Shown here piece after piece: positions 1-6,891 of a stretch of DNA of 64,000 bases. This stretch comes from Streptomyces caniscabiei (lineage in GTDB: Bacteria; Actinomycetota; Actinomycetes; Streptomycetales; Streptomycetaceae), in the NCBI RefSeq assembly GCF_014930365.1, contig NZ_JABXWI010000008.1, forward strand, positions 248,001 to 312,000. The letters are read 5' to 3'. The notes beneath the pieces were generated by a model, which saw nothing but the letters and a program-made list of their open reading frames with translations, was not told the DNA's origin and ran no database searches. The translations under genes were made by a program, and so were the position numbers. Numbering within the stretch: the first letter of the stretch is position 1; every line of letters begins with the position of its first letter.

Positions 1-352
1 CATGGTGCACCGCCGGGCAGCGGCCGTCCGCGACCGCCTCGGCGATCAGGTCGCGGCAGGCGAGCTGGAAGCCCAGGTCGGGGGAGTGCAGCAGGAGCAT
101 CAGGGCGGCCGTCGAGGCGGGTTCGCCGACCGACTCGGCGGTGGGCCACCCGTGGCGGGCGACGATCGCGCGCAGGGCCTCGCCGTTGCCGCTGTGGCAC
201 GCGGCGATACGCTCCCGGGCCGGTGCGGTGGGCGCGGACCGGGCCTCCCGGGCCAGCCGCCGTTCGTCCTCGGCCCGGCGGATCAGCTCGGCGGCGAGCA
301 CCCGTTCGCGGGGCGACCCGGTGCCGGGTGTGGGTTCCGAGACGGGTTCCAT
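1..352 (-). CDS. DUF6624-like protein, partial (3' end off window)
   Basis: This minus-strand gene starts at ATG 352 and runs off the left edge, so only about 117 N-terminal residues are visible. The segment RHGWPTAESVG followed by an alanine-rich stretch and LLLHSPDLGFQ resembles the conserved core of DUF6624 proteins, in which an HGWP motif and a histidine-containing LxxHxD segment recur. No signal peptide or membrane helix is seen. The gene lies 14 bases after the stop of an ATP-binding kinase-like gene on the same strand, so the two may be co-transcribed. The function of DUF6624 is unknown to me. Confidence 0.6.
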   Translation of the reverse strand, partial: MEPVSEPTPGTGSPRERVLAAELIRRAEDERRLAREARSAPTAPARERIAACHSGNGEALRAIVARHGWPTAESVGEPASTAALMLLLHSPDLGFQLACRDLIAEAVADGRCPAVHH

Positions 353-366
353 GGCCGGGGCGCCCT

Positions 367-753
367 TCACACCGGCTCCCGGACTGCGAGCGAGAACCAC
401 ACCTTCTTGCCCACGTCGCCCGTGTCCGGCGGCTCGGTGCCCCAGTCGTCGGCCAGCGCGGAGACGATGGACAGCCCCCGCCCGGACTCGGCGAACGAGG
501 TCACCGCGCGAGTCCGGGGCGGCACGGGCGAGGGGTCGGCCAGTGTGACGCGCAGTTCGCGTCCGGAGCACTCGAGGACCACGGCGATGGTGTCGGCGGG
601 GTCGGCGCCCGCGTGCCGGACCGCGTTGGCGAAGAGTTCGTCGGTGGCGAGGACCGCGTCGTCGACGATCGCGGACAGTTCCCAACGGGCGAGGTGCGCC
701 GCCACCGTACGGCGCACTCCGGCGGCGCACGACGGGTGCGCGGGTACCGCCAT
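367..753 (-). CDS. ATP-binding protein, RsbW/anti-sigma regulatory kinase type
   Basis: The product is a GHKL/HATPase_c_2 protein of about 128 residues, the size of single-domain Streptomyces anti-sigma kinases. The N-box is visible as TDELFANAVRHAG (about residues 37-50). A G1-like DPSPVPP and the GRGLSIV G2 segment near residue 92 follow. Such proteins bind a sigma factor or phosphorylate an anti-anti-sigma factor, but the partner here is unknown. I chose ATG 753 because the family begins just before the conserved core. ATG 846 in the same frame is possible and would add 31 basic residues. It reads away from a divergent SDR gene. Confidence 0.7.
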   Translation of the reverse strand: MAVPAHPSCAAGVRRTVAAHLARWELSAIVDDAVLATDELFANAVRHAGADPADTIAVVLECSGRELRVTLADPSPVPPRTRAVTSFAESGRGLSIVSALADDWGTEPPDTGDVGKKVWFSLAVREPV

Positions 754-1054
754 CCGGAAGAGGCGGGACCTCTCGACGGAGATCAAGGCAGCCTCACCGC
801 ACCCGGGGGTCGTCCGGCCCCGCCGGACGCGTCGTGGACGCTCCATCCCGGATCGGGCGCCACCGCGGCTGGGATCCGTCGGCGGGACCTGCCGACACTG
901 ACCGCCGTCATCGAGTTCCTCCACATCCTCGAAGGTGGTTCTCCTGGGGGTGCTGTTGTCGAAGACAACAGCACCGGGCACACAAAACGCCAGGTGGTGG
1001 AGGGGTTGTGCAGTTGCGGGCGGGTAGTGGCGCCCGCTGTATAGGTTCCCCACC
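754..1054. promoter_or_regulatory. Divergent intergenic region with a perfect palindrome (949-975)
   Basis: This 301-bp gap separates the minus-strand kinase-like gene from the plus-strand SDR. It contains a perfect inverted repeat at 949-975 with 12-bp arms GGTGCTGTTGTC and GACAACAGCACC around GAA. No T-run follows, so an operator is more likely than a terminator. For the SDR, TATAGG at 1040-1045 could be a -10 element giving an almost leaderless transcript. A GGGTAG at 1022-1027 has GGGT 15 bases upstream, a weak SigB-type alternative. Nothing else is recognisable. Confidence 0.5.
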
Positions 1055-1909
1055 ATGGTGAACGTCGACGAGAGCCCGTCCCGGCGGGAGCGGTACGTCC
1101 CCGCCGGGTGGCCCGGTATGCGGGGCAAGAGGGTGGTGGTCACCGGGGGCACCCGGGGGCTGGGCGAGGGGGTCGTACGGCTCCTGCTCGCCGAGGGGGC
1201 CGAGGTGGCGACCTGTGCGCGCCGGACGGCGGGACTGACGGCATTGGGCGACTCCTTGACGGCGGAGGAACGGGCCAGGCTGTTCACCGACGCGCTCGAC
1301 GTCACCGAGCCCGGACGGCTGGAGGACTTCGTCACTGCTGCGGCGAAACGTTTCGTCCCGTCGGGCCGCACACGCGGTCTCGACGGGCTCGTCGCCTGTG
1401 TCGGCGGTTCCCGGGGCGGCGACGCGTTCGAGCAGGCCGACGGCGCCGACTGGGCGGCCACCTGGGAACTGAACGTCGGGCACGCCACCCGTCTCGTCCG
1501 CGCCGCGCTGCCGCACCTGCGCGCGGCCGGCGGCGGTTCGGTCGTGCTGATCGGTTCGGTCTCCGGCTGGAAGCCGGGCCCGCCGGCCCAGTACGGGGTC
1601 GCGAAGAGCGCCCTGATCCAGCTGGCCGCCTCCCTGGCCCGTGAGCTGGGCCCGGACCGCGTCCGCGTCAACACCGTCTCGCCGGGTTCGATGCTGATCC
1701 CGGGGCGCCGCTGGGACCGGATGCGCCGGGAGGAGCCGCGGGCGTACGAGGCGTTCGTCGGGGCGGAGTTGCCGACCGGCGCGCCCGTCACCCCGCACGA
1801 GGTGGCCCGTACGGTGGTGTTCCTGCTCTCCGACTGGGCGACCGGTGTCTCCGGGGCCCACCTGCCGGTGGACCGGGCCCAGAACGCGCCCTCGCCGCAC
1901 GGCTACTGA
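1055..1909 (+). CDS. SDR family oxidoreductase
   Basis: This is a short-chain dehydrogenase/reductase of 284 residues. The cofactor-binding motif TGGTRGLG lies at residues 30-37, a catalytic serine in IGSVSGW near residue 166, and YGVAK (Tyr and Lys of the catalytic triad) near residue 179. The substrate cannot be deduced. The first 20 residues before the Rossmann fold are longer than usual, and ATG 1118 is an alternative start. The promoter appears very close to the start codon, and a perfect palindrome at 949-975 may be its operator. It is convergent with the following regulator gene. Confidence 0.85.
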   Translation: MVNVDESPSRRERYVPAGWPGMRGKRVVVTGGTRGLGEGVVRLLLAEGAEVATCARRTAGLTALGDSLTAEERARLFTDALDVTEPGRLEDFVTAAAKRFVPSGRTRGLDGLVACVGGSRGGDAFEQADGADWAATWELNVGHATRLVRAALPHLRAAGGGSVVLIGSVSGWKPGPPAQYGVAKSALIQLAASLARELGPDRVRVNTVSPGSMLIPGRRWDRMRREEPRAYEAFVGAELPTGAPVTPHEVARTVVFLLSDWATGVSGAHLPVDRAQNAPSPHGY

Positions 1910-1937
1910 GGCGGGCGTCCGCCGCGGCACGGCCACC

Positions 1938-3350
1938 TCAGGCAGCCGCCCCCAGCACCACACGCGACCGGCGTTCGAAGTCCTGTACGAGGGGCTCGTG
2001 GCGGTGGGACGCCAGTCGGCCCCGGAAGTCGCGGAGGGCCTGGATGGACCGCTCGCTGTGCACACCACTGAGCGCTTCGAGCGCGTCCGAGGCGGTGGCG
2101 ACGGCCTCGTCGAGGCGGTTCTGCTGGAGGTGGGCCGTCGCGAGCACGGAACGGCTGATGGCCTGACGCCGGCGGCGGTCGGCGTGGGCCCGCACCGACG
2201 CGCCGGCCGTGTGCTCGGCCTGCGCGGCGAGGCCCAGGTCACGGAAGCAGAGCGCGGACTCGGCCTGGAGGTAGTGGTGGTCGAGGAACCGCACCCAGGG
2301 CGACTCCTCGGCGGCACCCCGGCTCGCGTCGAGCTGCTTCTCGGCGGCGCGCAGTGCCTCGGCGGTCTCGCGGGGCCGGCCCAGCGCCGCGTGGCCGCGC
2401 GCGGACATGGCGTGCAGCCGCATCAGGCCGAGGGGGCTGCCCGAGTCCTTCGCGGTGGCGACCCCGGCCCGGGCCAGCACCACACCCTCGTCGGGGCGGC
2501 CCAGACTGGTCGCCAGATGGGACAGCCCCGCCAGGATCTGCCCGCCCAGCACATGGTCGCGGCCCTCCGCGCAGAGCCTGAGCCCCTGCGTCATGTACCG
2601 CTGGGCCAGGCCGTACTCCCCGACGTCGTACGAGCTCCAGCCCGCCATGGCGGCCAGCCGGGCGGCGGCGGCGAACAGTTCGCGGCGGTGGTGCGGGGTG
2701 ACACCGCGCTGCTGGAGCAGGGGGATCACCTCGGTGGTGAGGTACTGCACGATGCTCGTGCGGATCCCGCCGCCCCCGTAGTGGTTGTCCATCTCGTCGA
2801 ACATGCGGAGCATCGCGTGGACCTGCTCCACCGGCCCGCCTCCCGAAACGGCCGCGAGCCGGGGCGCGTCACGGCTCTCCACCAGCCAGAGCAGCCAGGC
2901 CCGTTGGGGGTTCGTCAGGGCGCCCGGCACGAACGGCACCGCACCGAGCAGACTGCGCCGCGCGATGTCGGTGGAGCCCAGCTCGGCCAGGGTGTGCAGG
3001 GTCTCGGCCACGTTCTCGACGTACATCAGCGCCCGTCCCGTCACCGGTCGTCCGCGATCGAGCGGAAAACCGAGGTCGGCCGGAGTGAGCGCGCGGCCCA
3101 GCCGTTCGCCGAGGACCGCGGCGATCAACTCCGGTGTGTTTCCGCGTGGTTGCTGGCCCTGGAGCCAGCGGGTGACGGAGGCCTTGTCGTAGTTGGTGTC
3201 CGCCCCCTGACAGCGCCCCAGTTCATTGACCCGCAGGGCGAGGGACGCATACGAGCAGCCCGCCTCCTTCAGGGCTGTGGCCAGCGGCTTGTTGGGCCCG
3301 CCGGCCCCTTTGACCGGGCTCCTCGGTAATCCGTTCGTCACGGCGGCCAT
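1938..3350 (-). CDS. NsdA-like TPR transcriptional regulator
   Basis: The 470-residue product resembles the Streptomyces NsdA/NsdB-type regulators. The N-terminal 80 residues look like a degenerate helix-turn-helix region with the family segment ASVTRWLQGQQPRGNTPELIA. A long alpha-helical region of TPR-like repeats follows (about residues 200-460, for example AARLAAMAGWSSYDVGEYGLAQRYMTQGL and SVLATAHLQQNRLDEAVATASDAL). Family members are known as negative regulators of differentiation and antibiotic production, but assignment to that role here is inference. ATG 3350 is used; GTG 3341 is also possible, and neither has a strong ribosome-binding site. Confidence 0.75.
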   Translation of the reverse strand: MAAVTNGLPRSPVKGAGGPNKPLATALKEAGCSYASLALRVNELGRCQGADTNYDKASVTRWLQGQQPRGNTPELIAAVLGERLGRALTPADLGFPLDRGRPVTGRALMYVENVAETLHTLAELGSTDIARRSLLGAVPFVPGALTNPQRAWLLWLVESRDAPRLAAVSGGGPVEQVHAMLRMFDEMDNHYGGGGIRTSIVQYLTTEVIPLLQQRGVTPHHRRELFAAAARLAAMAGWSSYDVGEYGLAQRYMTQGLRLCAEGRDHVLGGQILAGLSHLATSLGRPDEGVVLARAGVATAKDSGSPLGLMRLHAMSARGHAALGRPRETAEALRAAEKQLDASRGAAEESPWVRFLDHHYLQAESALCFRDLGLAAQAEHTAGASVRAHADRRRRQAISRSVLATAHLQQNRLDEAVATASDALEALSGVHSERSIQALRDFRGRLASHRHEPLVQDFERRSRVVLGAAA

Positions 3351-3599
3351 CCAGGTGTCGCATCGTGTCGGCGCGCGGCTTGACCCCTGCCCGCCGTGGC
3401 GCCAACTCCTGGGCGGGCCGGAGGAGTTCGAAGGACCTTGCGCAGCGTGTGCGGTAGGTCACTCGATCACTATGGTGGCCGAACGGCTCAGCCCGCAACC
3501 TGCGTTCTGATAATTTCAAAATGAACCGCGAGGACCTGTCCGTGTCAACGGATCGCGTGGCACACTGCACGCTGTGAATCCCGCCCCGGGAGGTTGCAC

Positions 3600-4475
3600 G
3601 TGAGTGAGACCCGCGTCGGAGGGAGCGCTCCCGCGGCGCCCACCGTCCTGCGCATGGTCCTCGGCAGACGGCTCCGCCAGCTGCGGGAGCGGGCCGGCGT
3701 CTCCTTCGAGGAAGCCGCCCGCGCCATCGAGGTCACCGCACTGACGGTCCGCCGTATGGAGAAGGCCGAGGTCGGCCTCCGCATCCCCTACGTGAAGGAG
3801 TTGCTGCGCACCTACGGGGTCTTGGGCAACGAGATCGAGGACTTCCTCTCCCTCGCCCGCGAGGCCAACCAGCCCGGCTGGTGGCACAAGTTCCGCGACG
3901 TGCTGCCCGAATGGTTCAGCGCGTACGTGAGCCTGGAGAGCGAAGCCGCCGTCATCCGCCTCTACGAACCCCAGTACGTGCCGGGCCTGTTGCAGACCCA
4001 CGACTACGCGGCCGCCCTCATCCGGGTCGGCTTCCCCAACGCGAGCCCCGAGGAGGTCGAACGGCACGTCGCCCTGCGCCTGAGACGCCAGGACCTGCTG
4101 GTCAAACCCGAGGCGCCCGCCGTCTGGGCCATCCTCGACGAGACCGTGCTGCGCCGGCCGGTGGGCGGCCCGGAGGTCATGCGGCAGCAGATCGACCGGC
4201 TCGTCGAGGCGACGGAACGGCCCAAGGTCAGGATCCAGATCATGCGGTTCGCGGCCGGTCCCCACCCCGGGGCGTACGGCCCCTTCCACTACTTCCGGTT
4301 CGGTTTCTCCGAACTCCCCGACATCGTCTACACCGAGGGTCTCGCGGGCGCCCAGTACGTCGACCAGCCCGTGGACGTCGTGACCTATCTGGAGGTCCTG
4401 GACCGGATGTCCGTGCAGGCGGAACCGGTGGCTCGGACCAGGGACATCCTGGCGGCACTACGCAAGGAGTTGTGA
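3600..4475 (+). CDS. XRE-family regulator with DUF5753 domain
   Basis: The product has an N-terminal Cro/C1 helix-turn-helix (about residues 17-75, with LGRRLRQLRERAGVSFEEAARAIEVTALTVRRMEKAEVGLR) and a C-terminal DUF5753 region containing the diagnostic YEPQYVPGLLQT and YFRF segments. This architecture is that of WhiJ-like Streptomyces regulators that pair with a DUF397 protein. The start is set at GTG 3600 because GGGAGG ends six bases upstream; the TTG at 3594 would abut that site. The gene precedes the DUF397 gene by three bases, and the pair is almost certainly one operon. Confidence 0.88.
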   Translation: MSETRVGGSAPAAPTVLRMVLGRRLRQLRERAGVSFEEAARAIEVTALTVRRMEKAEVGLRIPYVKELLRTYGVLGNEIEDFLSLAREANQPGWWHKFRDVLPEWFSAYVSLESEAAVIRLYEPQYVPGLLQTHDYAAALIRVGFPNASPEEVERHVALRLRRQDLLVKPEAPAVWAILDETVLRRPVGGPEVMRQQIDRLVEATERPKVRIQIMRFAAGPHPGAYGPFHYFRFGFSELPDIVYTEGLAGAQYVDQPVDVVTYLEVLDRMSVQAEPVARTRDILAALRKEL

Positions 4476-4478
4476 CAC

Positions 4479-4730
4479 ATGGCAAGGACACCCGACGGCC
4501 CCGTCCCGAGCGGCATGCCCGCTCCCGAACTCGGCGCGGAGGGCTGGCGCAAGCCCTGGAGCGGCACGAACGGCGGTTCCTGCGTCGAGGCCAAGCGGCT
4601 GCCCGACGGCCGGGTCGCCCTCCGGCAGTCCACCGACCCCGAGGGCCCCGCGCTCGTCTACTCGCGGGAGGAGATGGTGGCGTTCCTGGAGGGGGCGAAG
4701 GCGGGGGAGGCGGACTTTCTGATCGCCTAG
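4479..4730 (+). CDS. DUF397 protein
   Basis: This 83-residue protein has the DUF397 core: a tryptophan-containing start (GWRKPWSGTNGGSCVEAKRL), then GRVALRQSTDPEGPALVYSREEMVAFLEGAKAGE. DUF397 proteins, which include BldB-related small proteins, are encoded next to XRE/DUF5753 regulators and are thought to modulate them, in some pairs as a toxin/antitoxin-like couple. The start is ATG 4479, three bases after the XRE stop, with AAGGAG inside the end of the upstream gene. The tight spacing argues for translational coupling. Confidence 0.88.
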   Translation: MARTPDGPVPSGMPAPELGAEGWRKPWSGTNGGSCVEAKRLPDGRVALRQSTDPEGPALVYSREEMVAFLEGAKAGEADFLIA

Positions 4731-4789
4731 TAGCTCGGGGGTTTGGGTGCGTCGGCGGGTGCGGGTTCGGTGGGGCTTCTCGCGCCCCC

Positions 4790-4839
4790 GCGGCGGAGCC
4801 GCATGTCGACACGGCCCCGCGCCCCTGAAGAGCAGGGGC
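4790..4839 (+). terminator. Double hairpin downstream of XRE/DUF397 pair
   Basis: Two GC-rich hairpins lie 60-110 bases after the DUF397 stop: GCGGC-GGA-GCCGC at 4790-4802 and GCCCCTG-AAGAG-CAGGGGC at 4821-4839. There is no T-tract, as is common in Streptomyces terminators. This 'CGGCGGAGCCGC ... CCCCGCGCCCCT' type of intergenic sequence is, from memory, widespread in Streptomyces genomes. The rest of the 4731-5019 gap shows nothing else clear. Confidence 0.5.
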
Positions 4840-5019
4840 TGCGCCCCGTGCTCTTCGTGCCACCGGCAGCCGTCACCCGGGTCACTACGCCCGCACAACC
4901 GGACAACCCGCACGCGCACTCCCGTCGTCGGTCGGACCCGCCCAGACTGGGGGCACCTCCGGGCCGGGAGCCGGTCCCGGGAGGGCCGACACCCGCCCGC
5001 GTACCCCCGAAGGGAAGGG

Positions 5020-5520
5020 ATGACAGCGTCCCCCATCCCCGCCCTCACCCGGTACCGGACCCTGATCGTCGAGGGACACGAGGGGCACGGCCGGACCCGC
5101 CTGGTCGCCGAGCTGGCTCACCTCGGGTTCGCGGTCCGGCGGCTGCCGTCCGCCCTGCACCACCTGGACCCCGCCCTGCCCTGCCGCGAACTCCTCGCCG
5201 GACCCGGACGCCTGGCCGTCGACGGCAACCTCATCGCGGAACTCGTCCACGGCCCGCTGCGCCGGGGCCGCTCCCGGGTCACCTGGATCCAGGCCCTGGA
5301 CCTCGCCGACGCCGTGGCCGAACGCGACGGAGCGATGCTCCACCTGACCACGTCGGAAGTCACCGAGGCGGCCACCGCCTACGCCCGGGTGTTCCGCACC
5401 CTCGCCCAGCACGTACCCGTGCTGACCCTCGATGTCGGTGAGCCCGGCGGCCCCATCCGTGCGCCCGCTGCTCGCTCGCACCAACTTCGAGATGCAGCAC
5501 GGCAGTTGACGATAGGTTAG
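5020..5520 (+). CDS. P-loop protein resembling a degenerate dTMP-kinase-like enzyme
   Basis: The 166-residue product begins with a Walker A-like segment, LIVEGHEGHGRTRL (about residues 15-28), in which the usual Lys-Thr/Ser is Arg-Thr. A later region, LIAELVHGPLRRGRSRVTW followed by ALDLADAVAERDGAMLHLT, recalls the lid and substrate region of thymidylate-kinase-like P-loop proteins in Streptomyces. Replacing the Walker lysine by arginine suggests weakened or lost ATP hydrolysis. The start is ATG 5020 preceded by GAAGGGAAG. It ends 34 bases before a methyltransferase gene, so co-transcription is possible. I do not know its role. Confidence 0.6.
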   Translation: MTASPIPALTRYRTLIVEGHEGHGRTRLVAELAHLGFAVRRLPSALHHLDPALPCRELLAGPGRLAVDGNLIAELVHGPLRRGRSRVTWIQALDLADAVAERDGAMLHLTTSEVTEAATAYARVFRTLAQHVPVLTLDVGEPGGPIRAPAARSHQLRDAARQLTIG

Positions 5521-5554
5521 CGACGACCACGCGATGTGAGGCAGGAGAGTCCCC

Positions 5555-6364
5555 ATGGCAGAAGGCCACCCCACCCCCGATCAGGAAGCCCTGTCGAAGA
5601 TCGACACCACGGTGCCGCACTCGGCCCGTATCTGGAACTACTGGATGGGCGGCAAGGACAACTACGAGGTCGACCGTGAGGCGGGCGACGCCTACCGCGA
5701 GATCGCCCCCAACATCGAGACGATGGCCCGCGCCTCCCGCGTCTACCTCATCCGCACGGTCACCTTCGTGGCCCGCGAGCGCGGGATCCGCCAGTTCCTC
5801 GACATCGGCACCGGCCTCCCGACCTACGACAACACCCATCAGGTCGCCCAGAAGGTCGCCCCCGAGTCCCGCATCGTCTACGTCGACAACGACCCGCTCG
5901 TCCTGCGGCACGCGCAGGCCCTGCTCACCAGCACCCCCGAAGGGGTCACCGACTACGTCGACGCCGACCTGCACGACCCGGACACCATCCTCGAGGCCGC
6001 CGGCAAGGTCCTCGACTTCGACAAGCCGGTCGCCCTGATGCTGATGGGCATCCTCGGCCACATCCAGGACTACGAGGAGGCCAAGGAGATCGTCCGCCGC
6101 CTCCAGGCCGCCCTGCCGTCCGGCAGCTACTTCGTCCACTACGACAGCACGGACACCGACGCCGAACTCAAGCGCGCCCAGGACGGCTACGACGACACCG
6201 GCGCCGTCCCCTACGTCCTGCGCAGCCCCCGCCAGCTCCACGCCTACTACGAGGGCCTGGAACTGCTGGAGCCGGGCATCGTCTCCTGCCCGCTGTGGCG
6301 CCCCGAACCGGGCACCGCTCCGGAGCCGACGGACGTGTACGGGGGAGTGGCCTACAAGGCGTAG
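5555..6364 (+). CDS. SAM-dependent methyltransferase, DUF574 family
   Basis: The 269-residue product matches the Streptomyces DUF574 (S-adenosyl methyltransferase, PF04672) family. It has the signature start PHSARIWNYWMGGKDNYEVDREAGD, the SAM-binding FLDIGTGLPTYDNTH near residue 90, an acidic VYVDNDPLVLRHAQAL strand, and DADLHDP. The family is abundant in Streptomyces but substrates are mostly unknown. ATG 5555 is preceded by GCAGGAGAG at a good distance. No operon partner follows on the same strand before the MarR gene, which has its own promoter. Confidence 0.9.
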   Translation: MAEGHPTPDQEALSKIDTTVPHSARIWNYWMGGKDNYEVDREAGDAYREIAPNIETMARASRVYLIRTVTFVARERGIRQFLDIGTGLPTYDNTHQVAQKVAPESRIVYVDNDPLVLRHAQALLTSTPEGVTDYVDADLHDPDTILEAAGKVLDFDKPVALMLMGILGHIQDYEEAKEIVRRLQAALPSGSYFVHYDSTDTDAELKRAQDGYDDTGAVPYVLRSPRQLHAYYEGLELLEPGIVSCPLWRPEPGTAPEPTDVYGGVAYKA

Positions 6365-6431
6365 CGGCACCGGTCGGCTCGCGCGGGACGGGCGGCAGGT
6401 CCGGGCGCCGCCGGAGGGCGCGGATACGGCC

Positions 6432-6456
6432 GTGTAGTCCGGGGCGCTTCGGGTAG
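6432..6456 (+). promoter_or_regulatory. SigB-type promoter of marR (GTGT-N15-GGGTAG)
   Basis: GTGT at 6432-6435 and GGGTAG at 6451-6456 are separated by exactly 15 bases. The known Streptomyces SigB consensus is GNNT-N14-16-GGGTAC/T. The expected start of transcription falls about three bases before the ATG at 6466, so the MarR message would be effectively leaderless. The same layout occurs at 13924-13948 (minus) and 20643-20667. Confidence 0.6.
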
Positions 6457-6465
6457 GCCCCCCGC

Positions 6466-6891
6466 ATGACCGGCCCCGCCGACTTCGACCGGCAGGTTCT
6501 CGACGCGGTGGAGAACCTGGTGCCGCTCTGGTTCTCGGCAGTGGAGGAGGTCACCCCGAGACTCTCCCCGAGACAGATACTGGCGCTCCGCGCGGTGCGC
6601 GGCGTACCCGAGCTGAACCTGACCGGTCTGGCGGAGCGGCTCGGGGTCGGTCTGCCCACCGCCAGCCGGCTCTGCGACCGCCTCGAAGCGGCCGAACTGC
6701 TGCAGAGGTGGGCCCGGCTCGACGACCGGCGCGAGGTCCGCCTGGTGGTGACCGAACGCGGACACCGGTACCTCGCGGACGTCACCGAACGCCTGTCGGC
6801 GCGGCTCGGCGACGCCCTGGCGGCCCTGTCACCGGCCGAACGGGCCCGGGTGGAGCAGGTGTTGCGGACCCTGGGGGGAAGCGTCAGTTGA
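6466..6891 (+). CDS. MarR-family transcriptional regulator
   Basis: This 141-residue winged-helix protein has the MarR recognition-helix region GLPTASRLCDRLEAAELLQR followed by the wing DDRREVRLVVTERG. It closely resembles the MarR encoded at 12777-13250, and both share the SRLCDRLEA motif. It overlaps by eight bases, tail to tail, with the SpoIIE phosphatase gene at the end of the stressosome-like operon. There is no room for a ribosome-binding site behind the putative SigB-type promoter, pointing to leaderless translation from ATG 6466. The ligand and targets are unknown. Confidence 0.85.
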   Translation: MTGPADFDRQVLDAVENLVPLWFSAVEEVTPRLSPRQILALRAVRGVPELNLTGLAERLGVGLPTASRLCDRLEAAELLQRWARLDDRREVRLVVTERGHRYLADVTERLSARLGDALAALSPAERARVEQVLRTLGGSVS

